Source: Antilocapra americana
Lineage: Eukaryota; Chordata; Mammalia; Artiodactyla; Antilocapridae
Length of the DNA stretch: 64,000 nucleotides
Direction of reading: 5' to 3'
Assembly: GCA_007570785.1 (NCBI GenBank)
Contig: ML662442.1
Coordinates: forward strand, 60,846,180 to 60,910,179
Below are positions 1 through 10,974 of the stretch, in pieces. The position numbers were made by a program, and so were the translations under genes. The notes under the pieces are model-generated. The model had not been told where the DNA came from, did no database searches, and was given only the letters and a program-made list of their open reading frames with translations. Numbering within the stretch: position 1 is the stretch's first letter; every line of letters begins with the position of its first letter.

Positions 1-61
1 TAAGGTCAAAATACTCTTCTCAGCAATGGGATGAATATTCACCAGGCAATGCTCCTTGTAT

Positions 62-283
62 GTGTGTATGCTCAGTCGTGTCCAACTCTTTGTGACCCCA
101 TGGACTGTAGCCCACCGACTGTAGCCCACCAGGCTCCTCTGTCCATGGAATTTTCCCAGGCAAGAATACTGTTGTCATTTCCTCTTCCAGGGAATCTTCA
201 TGGCCCAAGAATTGAACCCATGTCTCCTGTGGCTCCTGCAGTGCAGGTGGATTCTTTACTAATGAGACATTGGGGAAGCCTGC
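62..283 (-). mobile_element. Bov-tA SINE, antisense
   Basis: The reverse complement reads as the ruminant tRNA-Glu-derived SINE: tRNA-like head at the right end (about 250-283), body, and the shared BovB-type tail at the left. The head carries the RNA polymerase III promoter region of the family. A 14-bp stretch (GACTGTAGCCCACC) is present twice in tandem at 103-116 and 117-130, a duplication not found in the other copies here. No clear target-site duplication was seen. Confidence 0.93.
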
Positions 284-484
284 TCCTCATATAGGTATAT
301 TTAAATTGTTATCATTATCTCACCGATCCTTAAAATCTCTGTGGTAGAGAAAATGTTTTTTAGTAGTTCTCTCTTCTGAAAGATTAAATTGAAATTTACC
401 AAGCAAGATATAATCTAAGGTGGTTCTTAATACTTTTAGTCTCAGGACACCTTTAAATTCCTAAAACTTATTGAGAATAATTAT

Positions 485-841
485 TTGAACTGTGGTGGTG
501 GAGAAGACTCTTGAGAGTCCCTTGGACTGCAAGGAGATCCAACCAGTCAATCCTAAAAGAAATCAGTCCTGAATATTCATTGGAAGGACTGATGCTGAAA
601 CTCCAATACTTTGGCCACCTGATGTGAAGAACTGGCTCATTGAAAAAGACCCTGTTGCTGGAAAAGATTGAAGGCAGGAGGAGAAGGGGACAACAGAGGA
701 TGAGATGGTTGGATGGCATCACTGACGTGATGGACATGAGTTTGAGTAAGCTTCTGGAGTGGGTGATGGACAGGAAAGCCTGGCGTGCTGCTGTCCATGG
801 GATTGCAAAGAGTCAGACACAACTGAGTGACTGAATTGAAC
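485..841 (+). mobile_element. BovB LINE, 3' end, sense
   Basis: The last roughly 355 bp of a BovB (RTE-clade) LINE, truncated at its 5' side and ending at the typical GAATTGAACTGA tail. It covers the C-terminal part of the single BovB ORF and the short 3' tail that ruminant SINEs share. Other copies in the window (21.4 kb, 34.0 kb) lie in the opposite orientation and overlap this segment. Confidence 0.93.
640..834 (+). pseudogene. BovB ORF, C-terminal fragment
   Basis: A 64-codon open frame matching the C-terminal tail of the BovB reverse transcriptase polyprotein, with the recognisable basic patch [16 protein letters not shown] and the end RAAVHG followed by KSQTQLSD and a stop. It lacks the endonuclease and catalytic RT domains, so it is an inactive retrotransposon relic. 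The initiating Met is simply the first one in the frame after truncation. Confidence 0.88.
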
Positions 842-1479
842 TGATTTCAAAATGGACAGTTAAGAGCCCCAAGGACCTTTACTTAATGTGGGTTTTATCT
901 GTCAATAATTACCATATTAAAAATTAAAAGTGAGAGTATTTAAAGCTATGTATATTTATTCCTTTAGAATAACAATATCCTGTTGCATATTAATATAAAA
1001 TATGTATTTTTAAAAAATAACTCTTTTCTAAACTAATTTTTTTGTAAATCTCTTTAATATTTAACTTTATGGAAAATGATTGGATTCTCTTGTCTGCTCT
1101 GCATTTAATCTGTTGCAGTATGTCATCCTGGTCAAAGTACATGAAGGAAATCTGGTCTCAGACAAGTATGTTTGGAAAAGAAAGCACTTTTTTAAACCCT
1201 TACATGCATTCTAGAGGTTCCACAGAAGTCCTGCATACTTCATGACCCACAAATCTAACATGGTCAGACCACATTGACAAGACTTTAAGGGTCCATATTG
1301 TTTCATTTTCCATCATCCGGTAGTCACAAGCAAATATTGGCAAAAATTAGAAGAATTAGAGCCAGTTCTCTGCCTTCAGGAAAATTTCACTCTCTATAAT
1401 CATGGTAATGACTCATCTGTTAACCAACCAAATGTGCTGTATCTTTAAAAATTATTGAAAGAAAATTCAGGAGAAGACT
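842..1479. other. AT-rich stretch without recognised features
   Basis: No repeat, gene or RNA was recognised on either strand; short A/T runs only (around 960-1060). Confidence 0.5.
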
Positions 1480-1870
1480 AAGATGAGAAGCCATGAGCTC
1501 AGAATCAGTTGTGAAATGCTTTATCTGGTAGTCACCAGGGTTCTCCATCAGTTCTGGGATGCTCGTCTTAGGTACATGGCAGGGTGCACTTCCTGCCTGT
1601 CTCTTGAAGTCAGGTGTGGCCTTGTGATATATGGTGGAAGTGATATGTCTCATTTCTGAATGGAAGCCTTAAGAACCAATGGGCAGTTGTCATGTTCCTT
1701 TCCTCCTTGTCTGGATGAAGGAGATTGCAGCAGTCTGAAAAAAGGAAGATATGGAGGAACTCCCACCAACCAGAAGCAAATTTTGTGGTTTTAAACTAGT
1801 GAGATTTTGGAGTTGTTTGTTCCTGATATGACAGTCTGTGCTGCCTGATTCATTTTACCTATAGCATAAG
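1480..1870 (+). repeat. Ancient LTR-like repeat (MaLR type?), family unresolved
   Basis: Text such as GTGTGGCCTTGTGATATATG at 1615-1634, and the 3' part with AGTGAGATTTTGGAGTTGTTTG near 1798-1820, resembles old mammalian LTR consensus blocks (tRNA-less, ending in a run like 'gagattttggggttgtttgtta'). It is heavily diverged, lacks obvious ends and has no coding potential. The family assignment is from memory and uncertain. Confidence 0.3.
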
Positions 1871-2848
1871 GAATGCCATAGAAGCAAACACTATAATCAT
1901 AAAATTCTCCCTATAATTTTAACAAGCTAGAAGTCTAGATAAGGGTTATTTTGCTCTTGACCAAAGGTTTATAGGGAAAGAAATGTATTTAATGTGATCT
2001 TTGAAGAAAATTATAATAATCAAAAAGCAATGCCAAATTGGGGTTAGTTTCTAATTATGTAGGCAGCATTTTGGAGTTGTTTTTATTAAAATAGTTTTAA
2101 TTCATTCTAAAAATATTCATCTACTAAAACTATGTGAAGACTCTGCTAGACTCTAGGAAGATATATCAATGCGATCCACCCTCATGGAGTGAATTATCAC
2201 CTGAAAACTTTGTAGAAACTATGAGTCTAAGTCAGACTTTAGCACCTTGTATTTTTTAAAAAGTACCGTTTTTTTTTATGATACATAATAGAATCTCAAA
2301 TTATCAATGACAAACAAAATTAAAGTTTCTTTTTCTCCTGTAAAGTAAAAATAGTTTAATGAGTAGACATTTTAAGGTTGGTATGACAGCTATTTTTAAT
2401 CAAGGACCCACAGAGTTTCCTTCTCTCTGTTCTACCACCCCAAGGGTATGGACTTTGCCTTTGTTACCCAAGATAGCTGCTAGAGATCCAGGCCTCACAT
2501 CTACAGTCCCAGTATTATGGGAGAAGAGACAAAGAAGGGTAAAAGGACCTATGACTGGTTCTTTTAAGAAGGTGTTTTGGAAGTTGCCATATAACTTTCC
2601 TTTTTATTTTCTTTGGTCAGCATATTTAACCAAATAGCCATACCTAGCTGTAAGGAGATCTGGGAAATAAAGTCTTTATTGGGAGCAGCCCTTTCCTTCC
2701 TAAAAATCAGGGATATTTCTACCAAAGAATAATGAATATTGAGATGGCAACTAGCAGCCTCTGCCACACTGTTCTATAGCAGTAATTATGTAAAAATGTT
2801 TATCAGAAGAATAACCCATAAATTAGTTGATTTCCTATTTCATACTTG
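1871..2848. other. Unassigned stretch
   Basis: No recognised element. Contains a short poly-T at 2269-2277. Small open frames at 2359-2637 (+) and 2564-2767 (-) resemble no known family. Confidence 0.5.
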
Positions 2849-3076
2849 GGGCTTCCCAGGTGATGCTGGTGGTAAAGAATCCACTTGTCAATGCATGAGA
2901 TGTAAGGGATGAGGTTTCGATCCCTGGGTTGGGAAGATCTGCTGGAGAAGGGCATGGCAACCCACTCCAATATTCTTGCCTGGAGAATCCTATGGACAAG
3001 AGGAGTCTGGTGGGCAGCAGTCCATGGGGTCGCAGAGAGTTGGCTATGACTGAAGTGACTTAGTACACTTGCACGC
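2849..3076 (+). mobile_element. Bov-tA SINE, sense
   Basis: Head GGGGCTTCCCAGGTGATGCT (2849-2868), B-box-like GGTTTCGATCCCTGGG region near 2911-2927, and the body with CTCCAATATTCTTGCCTGGAG. It ends with the GACTGAAGTGACTTAG tail near 3050-3066. Near full length, about 10% diverged by eye. Confidence 0.94.
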
Positions 3077-3808
3077 TACTTCATACTTATAGATTCAGTG
3101 GGCTCTGCGAGTCTGGAGCTATCATGCCTTCGATCATAGCACTAGGTATGATCTGAAAGCAAACTTCTCTAATTTTGGACAGGTGAGACAGGATAAATTG
3201 GTCTACTGGGATGGATTACCCTTAATCATCAAATGACACTTGAAACAAGATTATATCTTGAAGGGAATCTTTTAGCCAGAGTATATCTTTTATAATTTTT
3301 AATATTGTATCATCTTGAGCTTATGGAAAGATTGCAAGGGCCTCTATATGCTGTTTACCCAAGTTCATCCATTGTTAAACATTTTGCGCTTTGTGTCTTT
3401 CTCTCTCTCTCTGTATGTATATATACATACACACACTCATTTTTCTCAATTATATGAGAATAAGTTGCAATTATCACACCTCTTTACTCCTAAACACTTT
3501 AGTGTGCATATCTTCTAATTAAGGGCAATTCCTTTAATAATCACAGCACAATTAACAAAACCAGGATATTCTACCTTGATACAATGACTACTATCAATCC
3601 CCAGTGAATATTCATATATAACCAGTTACCCTAATAATGCCTTTTATTCCTGGTTTTTCTTTTCCCCTATCAAGAATCCAATCCAGGATTATACACTGAT
3701 TTTAGTTTGCATGCCTCCTTAGTCCCCTTTAATCTGTAACAGTCCCTTAGTCTTTTTGTCTTTAATGGCCTTGGCATTTTTTTCAAGAGTAGTGACCGAT
3801 TATTTTGC
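3077..3808. other. Unassigned stretch with low-complexity patch
   Basis: Mostly unrecognised sequence. A CT/TA/CA low-complexity patch lies at about 3398-3438. Confidence 0.5.
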
Positions 3809-4393
3809 AGTTGTTTAGTTGCCAAGTCATGTCCAACTCTTTGTGACCCCATGGACTGCAGCACGGTCTTTCTCAGTGGCTCAGGAGCCTTCTGCAATGC
3901 AGGAGATGCAAGTTTGATCCCTGGGTCAGGAAGATCCCCTGGCAGAGGACATGGCAAGCCACTCCAGTATTCTTGCCTGGAAAAATCCCATGGACAGAGG
4001 AGCCTGGCAGGCTACAATCCATAGGGTTGCAAAGAGTCAGACACGACTGAAGTGACTAAGCATCCACATACAGACTGTAGCACGCCAGGCTTCCCTGTCC
4101 TTCACTGTCTCCTAGAGTTTGCCCAGATTCACGTCCATTGAGTTGGTAATGCCATCCAACCACCTCATCCTCTGTTACCCGCTTCTCCTCCTGTCCTCAA
4201 TCTTTGCCAGCACCAGGGTCTTTTCCAGTGAGTGGACTCTTTGTATCAAGTGGCCAAAATATTGGACCTTCAGCTTCAGCATCAGTTTCTAGTGAATATT
4301 CAGGGTTGATTTCTTTTAAGAGAGACTGTTTTAATCTCCTTTCTGTCCAAAGGACTCTTAAGAGTCTTCTCCAGCACCACAATTTGAAAGTAT
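3809..4393 (-). mobile_element. BovB-derived element, antisense, interrupted by a SINE
   Basis: Two pieces of one antisense BovB 3' region: 3809-3865 and 4073-4393. They join logically at the 12-bp sequence GACTGYAGCACG, which occurs at both edges of the intervening SINE (3854-3865 and 4073-4084) as a target-site duplication. The right piece holds the reverse complement of the BovB ORF C-terminus; its frames carry stops. Confidence 0.88.
3866..4072 (+). mobile_element. Bov-tA SINE, sense, nested in BovB
   Basis: Full-length sense SINE ending in GACTGAAGTGACTAAGCATCCA. It sits between copies of a 12-bp direct repeat derived from the host BovB (one C/T difference), so its insertion postdates the BovB copy. 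Confidence 0.9.
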
Positions 4394-4600
4394 AAACTTT
4401 TTTTGTATTGGGACATAACTGATGAACAAACAGTGTTGTAAGAGATTCAGGTGAATAGTGAAGGGACCCAGCCATGCCTTTTATGTGTTGTTTTTATTTT
4501 CTACACATAACCTAAGGCTGATTCATGTTGATACATGGCAGAAACCAACACAATATTATAAAGCAATTATCCTCCATAAGTTTTTAATGTCAAATATATT
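4394..4600. mobile_element. Ruminant L1 3'-end fragments
   Basis: 4400-4475 resembles the antisense of a ruminant L1 3' UTR. 4513-4590 resembles the terminal L1 segment in sense (GATTCATGTTGATACATGGC at 4521-4540, then an ATTATAAAGCAATTATCCTCC-like stretch). The same tail is seen more clearly at 11.94 kb and 53.21 kb. Boundaries and the relationship of the two parts are uncertain. Confidence 0.5.
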
Positions 4601-4996
4601 GGTTTTATGAATTTGGAATTGTATAGTTCAAATAAACATAGAACTGCTTTGAAAGGTCCTTGAGTATTTTTACAACATTCAGAGAATTCAAATCAGTTTG
4701 GCTGGGTTGTATCTACTCTGTACAGCCAAACACATACAGACCTTGTTACAAAGGATCTGAGGTTTCACAGTCAAACTCCAACTCTGATTAAGCTCTGCAC
4801 TGCAACAGGATTTAAGGCATCTACATTTTGGATGCAGAGGATGAAAGAGCCTGCTTTATCTCATCACACTCTCCAGGAAACAAATGCTCCAGATATCAGC
4901 CCGGCACCAGCAAATGCTCCCTCCCCAGTTGCCTCACTAATGCCTCATCTTTAGGTAAATGTTACTTTCGCTGAGAGGTTTTCTTTTTTGGAGGGT
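4601..4996. other. Unassigned stretch
   Basis: No recognised element or gene on either strand. Confidence 0.5.
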
Positions 4997-5212
4997 GGGA
5001 ACTTTCCTAGTGGCTCAAGGTAAAGTATCTGCCTGTAATGCAGGAGAGTCGAGTTCAATCCCTAGGATGGGAAGATCCCTTAGAGGAGGGCATGACAACC
5101 CACTCCAGTGTTCTTGCCTGGAGAGTTCCATGGACAGAGGAGCCTGGCAGGCTACAGTCCATGGGGCCGCAAAAAGTTGGGGATGACTGAGCGACTAATG
5201 CACACACTTTCT
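4997..5212 (+). mobile_element. Bov-tA SINE, sense
   Basis: Sense SINE from the degenerate head GGGAACTTTCCTAGTGGCTC to the tail GACTGAGCGACTAATGCACACAC. Full length with a short CA tail. Confidence 0.94.
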
Positions 5213-5753
5213 TTTTTTAATACAAGCATAGAAGATTCTTGGGGAAAAAATCATTTTAATGACTAACCTTTAAAGGTGTTTCTTAAAAACATGATCTATC
5301 TACTTTATACAGGTGATATTACATAGTCACCATCCTTGATAAGCATATTCTTGCCAATTTCCTCATCTTTCCTTGGAAGGTCCAGATCATAGGAGAAAAC
5401 CTATTCAAGTGAATCTCACTCTTTTCTGTCAAAAATTGCTCTCTTCTATATTGAATCACATTTAAGAAAATACAGAAACCAGAACCAAACTCTTTGGAGA
5501 CTAAGCAGTCTAGTCCAGATTTGGTAAACATCTATGCTTTGCACTTCCTTTAAAGAAAACAGAAAGCGCTGGTTTGACTGGAGATCAGTCTCTATGTGTT
5601 AATGAAAACACTCCACAGGGCCCAAGTGGTGTGTGACTGACAAGTGTTAGTCATATAAGTACCCGAGAAAAGACCGCGTTCCACATAGTATAGGAAGCAA
5701 GCTTTGTCCCATTCATGTCATTTGTTGATACTTTAAAGGTACCAGTGTTCAGA
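5213..5753. other. Unassigned stretch
   Basis: No recognised element. A 70-codon antisense frame (5319-5531) shows no family signature. Confidence 0.5.
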
Positions 5754-5896
5754 CTTGAGTTTCTCTAAGTAGTCCTAGTGTCTATTCGACTCTCTCTAAT
5801 TCTGTTTTACAATGTCATGCCATACTTTAATACCCTCTCACAGAAAGTGAAAGAGTATTCAGTATTTGGGATAAAACAGACTGTAACTTAAAATTC
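5754..5896 (+). repeat. Inverted repeat 1, left arm (A)
   Basis: 143 bp that recur as reverse complement at 6186-6328 with 7 mismatches and no gaps (about 95% identity, counted by hand). The loop between the arms is 289 bp and contains arm B of a second inverted repeat. The sequence itself was not recognised as a known repeat family. Confidence 0.92.
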
Positions 5897-5950
5897 TCCT
5901 TCATTTGGCTTAATTTCCATGTACTTTAGGTATTTCTGGATCATATGCAC

Positions 5951-6165
5951 TTTTATTTGATTAACTAGAACATTGCAGTCAGAAGAAGGTACAAGAGGAA
6001 GAAGTTAGACTTACGTAACCCAATAGGAGCAGAATCCAGACTGTACTTCAAAGGGCTTTGGATCACTCAGGATATTCAAAGGACTTTAGAATAGGCCAGG
6101 TGAATAAGGAATGTGTACTGTTTTAACTCTCGGATTGACTCAGCCGCTCCAGAGAACAGTGTGAA
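5951..6165 (+). repeat. Inverted repeat 2, left arm (B)
   Basis: Matches the reverse complement of 6680-6893. The best part (5951-6112) is about 84% identical with one 3-bp gap; similarity continues more weakly to about 6165. It lies inside the loop of inverted repeat 1, so the two repeats interlock (A-B-A'-B'). Confidence 0.85.
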
Positions 6166-6185
6166 ATAAAAATCTTCAAAATACG

Positions 6186-6328
6186 GAATTTTAAGTTATA
6201 GTCTATTTTATCCTAAATACTGAATACTCTTTCACTTTCTGTGAGAGGGTATTAAAGTATGGCATGACATTGTAAAACAGAAGTAGAGAGAGTCAAATAG
6301 ACACTAGGACTAGTAAGAGAAACTCAAG
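6186..6328 (-). repeat. Inverted repeat 1, right arm (A')
   Basis: Reverse complement of 5754-5896. It abuts directly an L1 segment starting at about 6329, with no spacer, which marks a rearrangement breakpoint. Confidence 0.92.
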
Positions 6329-6470
6329 GCCATATGACCCAGTAACTCCACACCAGAATATATACTCAAAAGAATTGGAAAAAAGTGCCCAAACAAAAAT
6401 TTGAACATGAATATTCAGAGCACCACTATTTCCAATAGGCCAAACATGGAAACAACCCAAATGTCCCAAA
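6329..6470 (+). mobile_element. Old L1 3'-region segment, local duplicate of 7641-7785
   Basis: About 140 bp of L1 ORF2/3' region, about 92% identical to part of the L1 at 7.38-8.22 kb, including a 54-bp run without a difference (6385-6438 and 7699-7752). Both copies share bases that differ from the usual L1 text at this place, so they look like a local copy rather than two independent insertions. Confidence 0.82.
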
Positions 6471-6679
6471 GAAAGTTTCTTCCTAGAAACCACTATATCA
6501 AAGGCACTCGGTAGGAACTCTCATTCTGTATATGCATTATTTAACTTCCAAATTACTTAATCAATTCCAGAGTAATCTAAAGAGGAGGCAGGGTAGGTAA
6601 CCAAGATGCATATAAAGTCTAACCGGCTGCCGGTGGCCCCTGGAGGCCTGTGGCACACCCACACACGTGGTCCGTGCAG

Positions 6680-6893
6680 TGTGTCAGCGCGACACTCAAG
6701 TGAGTCAGTCTGAGGGCGAAAGGAGCACGCATCCCCTTCCTCACCTGACCTGTTCCAAAACCCTTTGAATATCCTGAGTGATCAGCAGCTCTTTGAAATA
6801 CGATCTGGATTCTGTTCCTATCGGGTTGTGTTAGTCTAACTTCTTCATCTTGTACCTTCTGACCTCAGTGTTCTAGTTAATTAAATAAAAGGG
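6680..6893 (-). repeat. Inverted repeat 2, right arm (B')
   Basis: Reverse-complement partner of 5951-6165. Its left part includes a small CpG-rich patch (about 6608-6732) that is unusual in this CpG-poor window. Confidence 0.83.
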
Positions 6894-7379
6894 CATTTTG
6901 TGAAAGAACTTAGATCTTGGTGCAATTATGGCAGGCCGCTTCTTTTTCTTTTTAATAATGAGAAACATGATGGAAACGAAAGTTTCCAGTGGCCTACAGA
7001 GGCTTCCCAAAACTTCCATTGTGAAAACTGAATGCCTTGAGCCACACATGAGCCAATGGCTCAGGGACCCACGGTGTGTGGTTTTCCTCTAGAGCTGACC
7101 TGCTTCACAGGTGAGCCGCTTCACTGTGACTTGATCGTTAACTTCACTATCCTTGGAAGTTTTTCCTAATTTGGGAGGTCCAGATTCTCTTCAATTACCC
7201 AAGACCATCATTTTGCCAGGTTTGTTTCCCCTAGATCCAGAGCATCAAAATCAATTTGAACCTGATTTTGCCATGACTTTGGACATTTTATTGGAATCAC
7301 TTACAAAGCCTCAGTTTACCTGTCTGTAAAATACCCCTCAGGTTTAGGGTAAGTCAGCTGAAACGTGTTGAAAATGCTA
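6894..7379. other. Unassigned stretch
   Basis: No recognised repeat or gene. Confidence 0.5.
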
Positions 7380-8220
7380 TCACAAAGACATACAAATGGC
7401 CAAAAAGCACATGAAAAGACGCCCCATGTCATTAACTATAAGGGAGATGCAAACCAAAAGCTACAGCAAGACATCACTTCACACCTCCTAGGAAAGCTAG
7501 AATTAAAAAAAAATGAAAAACAGTAAATGTTTGGTAATGATGTGGAGAAACTAGAACCCTTATATATGGCTGGTGGTAATTAAAAATGGAAACTGTGAAA
7601 AATAGTCTGGAAATTTCTCAATAAGTTAAGCATAGAATGACTATATGACCCAGTAATTCCACACTAGAGTATATACTCAAAAAACTGGAAAAAAAAAGGT
7701 GCCCAAACAAAAATTTGAACATGAATATTCAGAGCACCACTATTTCCAATAGACAAAACATAGAAACAACCTAAATGTCCATCACTTGATGAATGGATAA
7801 ACAAAAGTGGCACAAATGTCCATCACCTGTTGAATGGATAAACAAAAGTGATACATCCAAACAGTGGAATATTATTTACCCATGAGAAGGAACAAAATGC
7901 TGATGCATGCTGCAATACAGATGAAATCTTAAAAATAATATACTCAGGAAAAGAAGCTAGATCTAAAAAGCTGCTTATTAAATGAATCAACTTATATGAA
8001 GCACTCAGAATAAGCAAATCTATAGAGATAGAAATCACATTAGTAGGTGCCAGGGACTGGTAGGAGGGGAGGCTGGGAAGTATAATGGGTATGGGGTTTC
8101 CTTTTGGGTTGATGAAAATGTTCTGGGACTAAGTAGGGGGGATGGTTGTACAACATTGTGAATATTAAAATGTTACTAATGATACATTTTATATTACATG
8201 TATTTTACCACACTAAAATT
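7380..8220 (+). mobile_element. Old L1 (L1M-type), ORF2 end and 3' UTR, sense
   Basis: Order of recognisable blocks: end of ORF2 with the 'cacatgaaaagacg' and 'gtggagaaactagaaccc' region, then the 'cagtggaatattattt' region, then a 3' UTR rich in GGG (8050-8150), ending at the TTTTACCACACTAAAATTT region. No long frame survives. A 41-bp tandem duplication lies at 7773-7813 and 7814-7854. Confidence 0.85.
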
Positions 8221-9018
8221 TGTTGTTGCATAGTAAGCATTCCATAAACATTAGTTATTATTACTAGATAACTTTAGGCATTTTATGTATCCTCAGAACA
8301 AAATTATCTAGTGGTTATTATCTAACAATATTATGCACTGGATTTCATTCTATTGCTTTCTAACTGATACACTTCTTATCTCCAAATGAACTGCATGCTC
8401 TATCAGATCAGGATAAGACTTCATTATCCTTCACCAAGCCATCCTTGTACCTAAACAGAACTTTCTGTGTGGACTGATCTGAGAGATGCTGAACATCTTA
8501 CTTGTTCCAAGGTCTTTACCCCTTGGACCTGCTCTGAGCTCTGAAATTCCACACGAGCAGGACTCTAATGTGTAAGGCACTGTGACTCTACTGTTGAACT
8601 GCAGGCTTATTATCTAGAAGACAGTTAATAATTCTGTTAAATGTAATAATTAATAATTGCATTAAATGTAACATCTTAGTGAATTAAGTCAGTTACCAAA
8701 GAAAACATCTGAGGACGTGGGACCTTGGTAGAGGATGAGTGAGGTGACAGTTTGGCCTACCAAGGTGATCTTAAGGCACAGTTCTGAACCACCAGGGCAG
8801 TGGGAGGAAACAACCATGGAGGAGGGTAGCTGAGAGGAAAGAAATTTGAGAAACAAATTTCACCTAGTTGAGATTTTGTGTCCAATGCCATTATGTCTAC
8901 CCCAATATAGTGAGTACCCAGTATGAAAACCAAGAGGTTTCTTTAGAATGAAGCAATGACTGAATGAATGATGTCTCAAATAGGTTTTAAAAGGCCCCCT
9001 TCTCTTTTTATTAAACGC
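8221..9018. other. Unassigned stretch
   Basis: No recognised element. A small AT-rich near-repeat (AATAATTAATAATTGCATTAAATG) lies near 8640-8670. Confidence 0.5.
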
Positions 9019-9130
9019 TTTTTTTTTTTCCTTGCACACATGGCATGTGGAATCTAGTTATCAGATATCAAACCTAGGCTTCCAGCACTGGAAGCACAGT
9101 CTTAATCATTGGACTACTAGGAAAGTCTCC
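9019..9130 (-). mobile_element. CHR-type SINE, antisense, truncated
   Basis: Poly-T then GCACACATGGCATGTGGAAT, followed by the reverse complement of the CHR SINE head ending GGACTACTAGGAAAGTCTCC (9111-9130). CHR SINEs are shared by ruminants, hippos and whales, so this copy is older than the Bov-tA copies. Confidence 0.82.
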
Positions 9131-9169
9131 TACACCCCTCTCTTTGATCACCAATGTAACTAAAGTAAT

Positions 9170-9400
9170 AATAATAGGAGTTAACATTTTTAGAGGTTAT
9201 CATGGGCCAAACAACGCATGTGATTATTTGATTCAACCTGCCCACAATCCTATGAAATAATTAAATTCATTATCTTCGATCTACACACACACACAAAGGA
9301 CACTGAGATTTAGAAAAGTTGAGCAGTTTGCCCAAATTAAAGCCTCACAGAGTTGGGTCTTCATCGGTCTAGAACCTCCACCCTGCCCACTACACTGGCA
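9170..9400 (-). mobile_element. MIR SINE, antisense
   Basis: Reverse complement of MIR: CACAATCCTATGAAATAATT region, a degraded ACTGAGATTTAGAAAAGTTGAGCAG core, then the 'cacagagttgggtcttc' part toward the MIR 5' half. A short CA run (9282-9293) is internal. Confidence 0.7.
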
Positions 9401-10974
9401 ATTCTAATGCGCTCTGCCCCTATTCAAGGGAACATCAGCATGGGCTGAATTGACGTTAGAGTATGTGCCAGAGCCAGCAGTAGCAAGAAGCAATTGCAAA
9501 CACTGTGGGGTGGAGGGCTACTTTGGTCGTTTCCCTCTCTGCTCTTGACAGTCACCCGCATCTCCCACCTGAGCCTGGGAGCAGTAATTGTTAATACCAA
9601 GGCAAGATCACTGTAGCCACTATAAGGAGAGCATAGCAAGTGCTCATTCCAGGTGGGCTGGCATTCTCTCTCTGTGGAAAACAAAACTAAACAGAAAGAT
9701 GTCTTGAAATAATGTGGATGAAACTTGCAACTCCATCTGGCCACAGGTGATATTTGTTGCAAGTGCTATGTTTAGCTTGTATGGAATATCCACAGCCCAT
9801 TTTATTTCCTTTATTTTGAATCTCAGCATATCTACCAAGTAGCCATTCATGCGCTTCAGTAACACGTAAGCTATGCCAGCTATATTTATTAAATGACTTC
9901 TCAGGATAGCCAATAACCAGCAACTTCAGATAATCCAAACACCTGGGTTGACTATTTCTTAGCGTTGCTACTAACCATTGTATACCTTGGGCCAGTTGCC
10001 CTTACACCTGCGTAGATTTGTTTATTGCATTTATGTGCTTTCAAGACAGGTGAAAGAAAAGTAAGACTTTGGATTCAAAACAACCATGTGTGGAAGGTCA
10101 TACCACCAATTCATCTGGTAATATTTGGAATTTTTCATTCTCCACTCCAGTGTTTGCATAGTGCCTTCAAATTAATCTGCATAGGCATAATTTAGGAAGA
10201 TACAAGTAGACTACATTGATTTAGCAATCACTTTTCTTTTCATTCTATATCATTCTCTTCAATGGCTCAAAAATTCGGTATGGCTTTTATCTAGAACTGC
10301 TGCTATATTCTTGACTTGTAGGCTTTTCCTTTCACAGCTAAGGTTATAGCTTTTCATCCAGTTAACTGTAAAAACTTTATCTCTTCCATGCTGTGATATT
10401 CTCCGGAGGCAGTGAGCAGGAAATGTTTCAGGATTTAAATTCAAGAGTGGTGTGACCAGGAGCAGCTGTCCCTTCCTGACTTGAGCAGAGGCATGCAGCG
10501 ACTGGGGACACATTTCAATCCTGTCTCTGCACATGTGGTAACGTGTTACTCCAAACACCCAACAGCCCTGGCTCCCCCCAACTCTACACACACAAACCCA
10601 CATGCTGGCAAATGGCTACAGAGCGGCAACCAGATGGGCGAATGGCCTGAGAGTTGCTGAGACCATATGATGCAATCAGAAATTTGACTTGCTGGAGATG
10701 TTAATTACCTTGCATTCAGGTACATCCTATAATATGTTCAGGAGAGAATTGTTATTTGGAGTGGACCCCTGTTCTAGAGCATGGGCTAACAGGAGACTGC
10801 TCTGGTTGGTCGCTTTAGGATCCACACTGTCACCAAGGCTTCCTGAAAAGATAATTAAAGGACTCCCAGCTTGGCTAGACACATAATGTTTACACCAAGC
10901 AGAAAGTAACAACAACAACACAAAATTTTCAAAATCTGTAGTTCGGTTTCTGACCAAACTACAGAAATCCGTAT
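9401..10974. other. 1.6 kb without recognised repeats
   Basis: One of the longer unassigned stretches, with somewhat higher GC around 9420-9660 and 10400-10610. Antisense frames of 112 codons (9424-9762) and 114 codons (10259-10603) have no recognisable motif and no clear splice context, so no gene is called. Confidence 0.5.
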
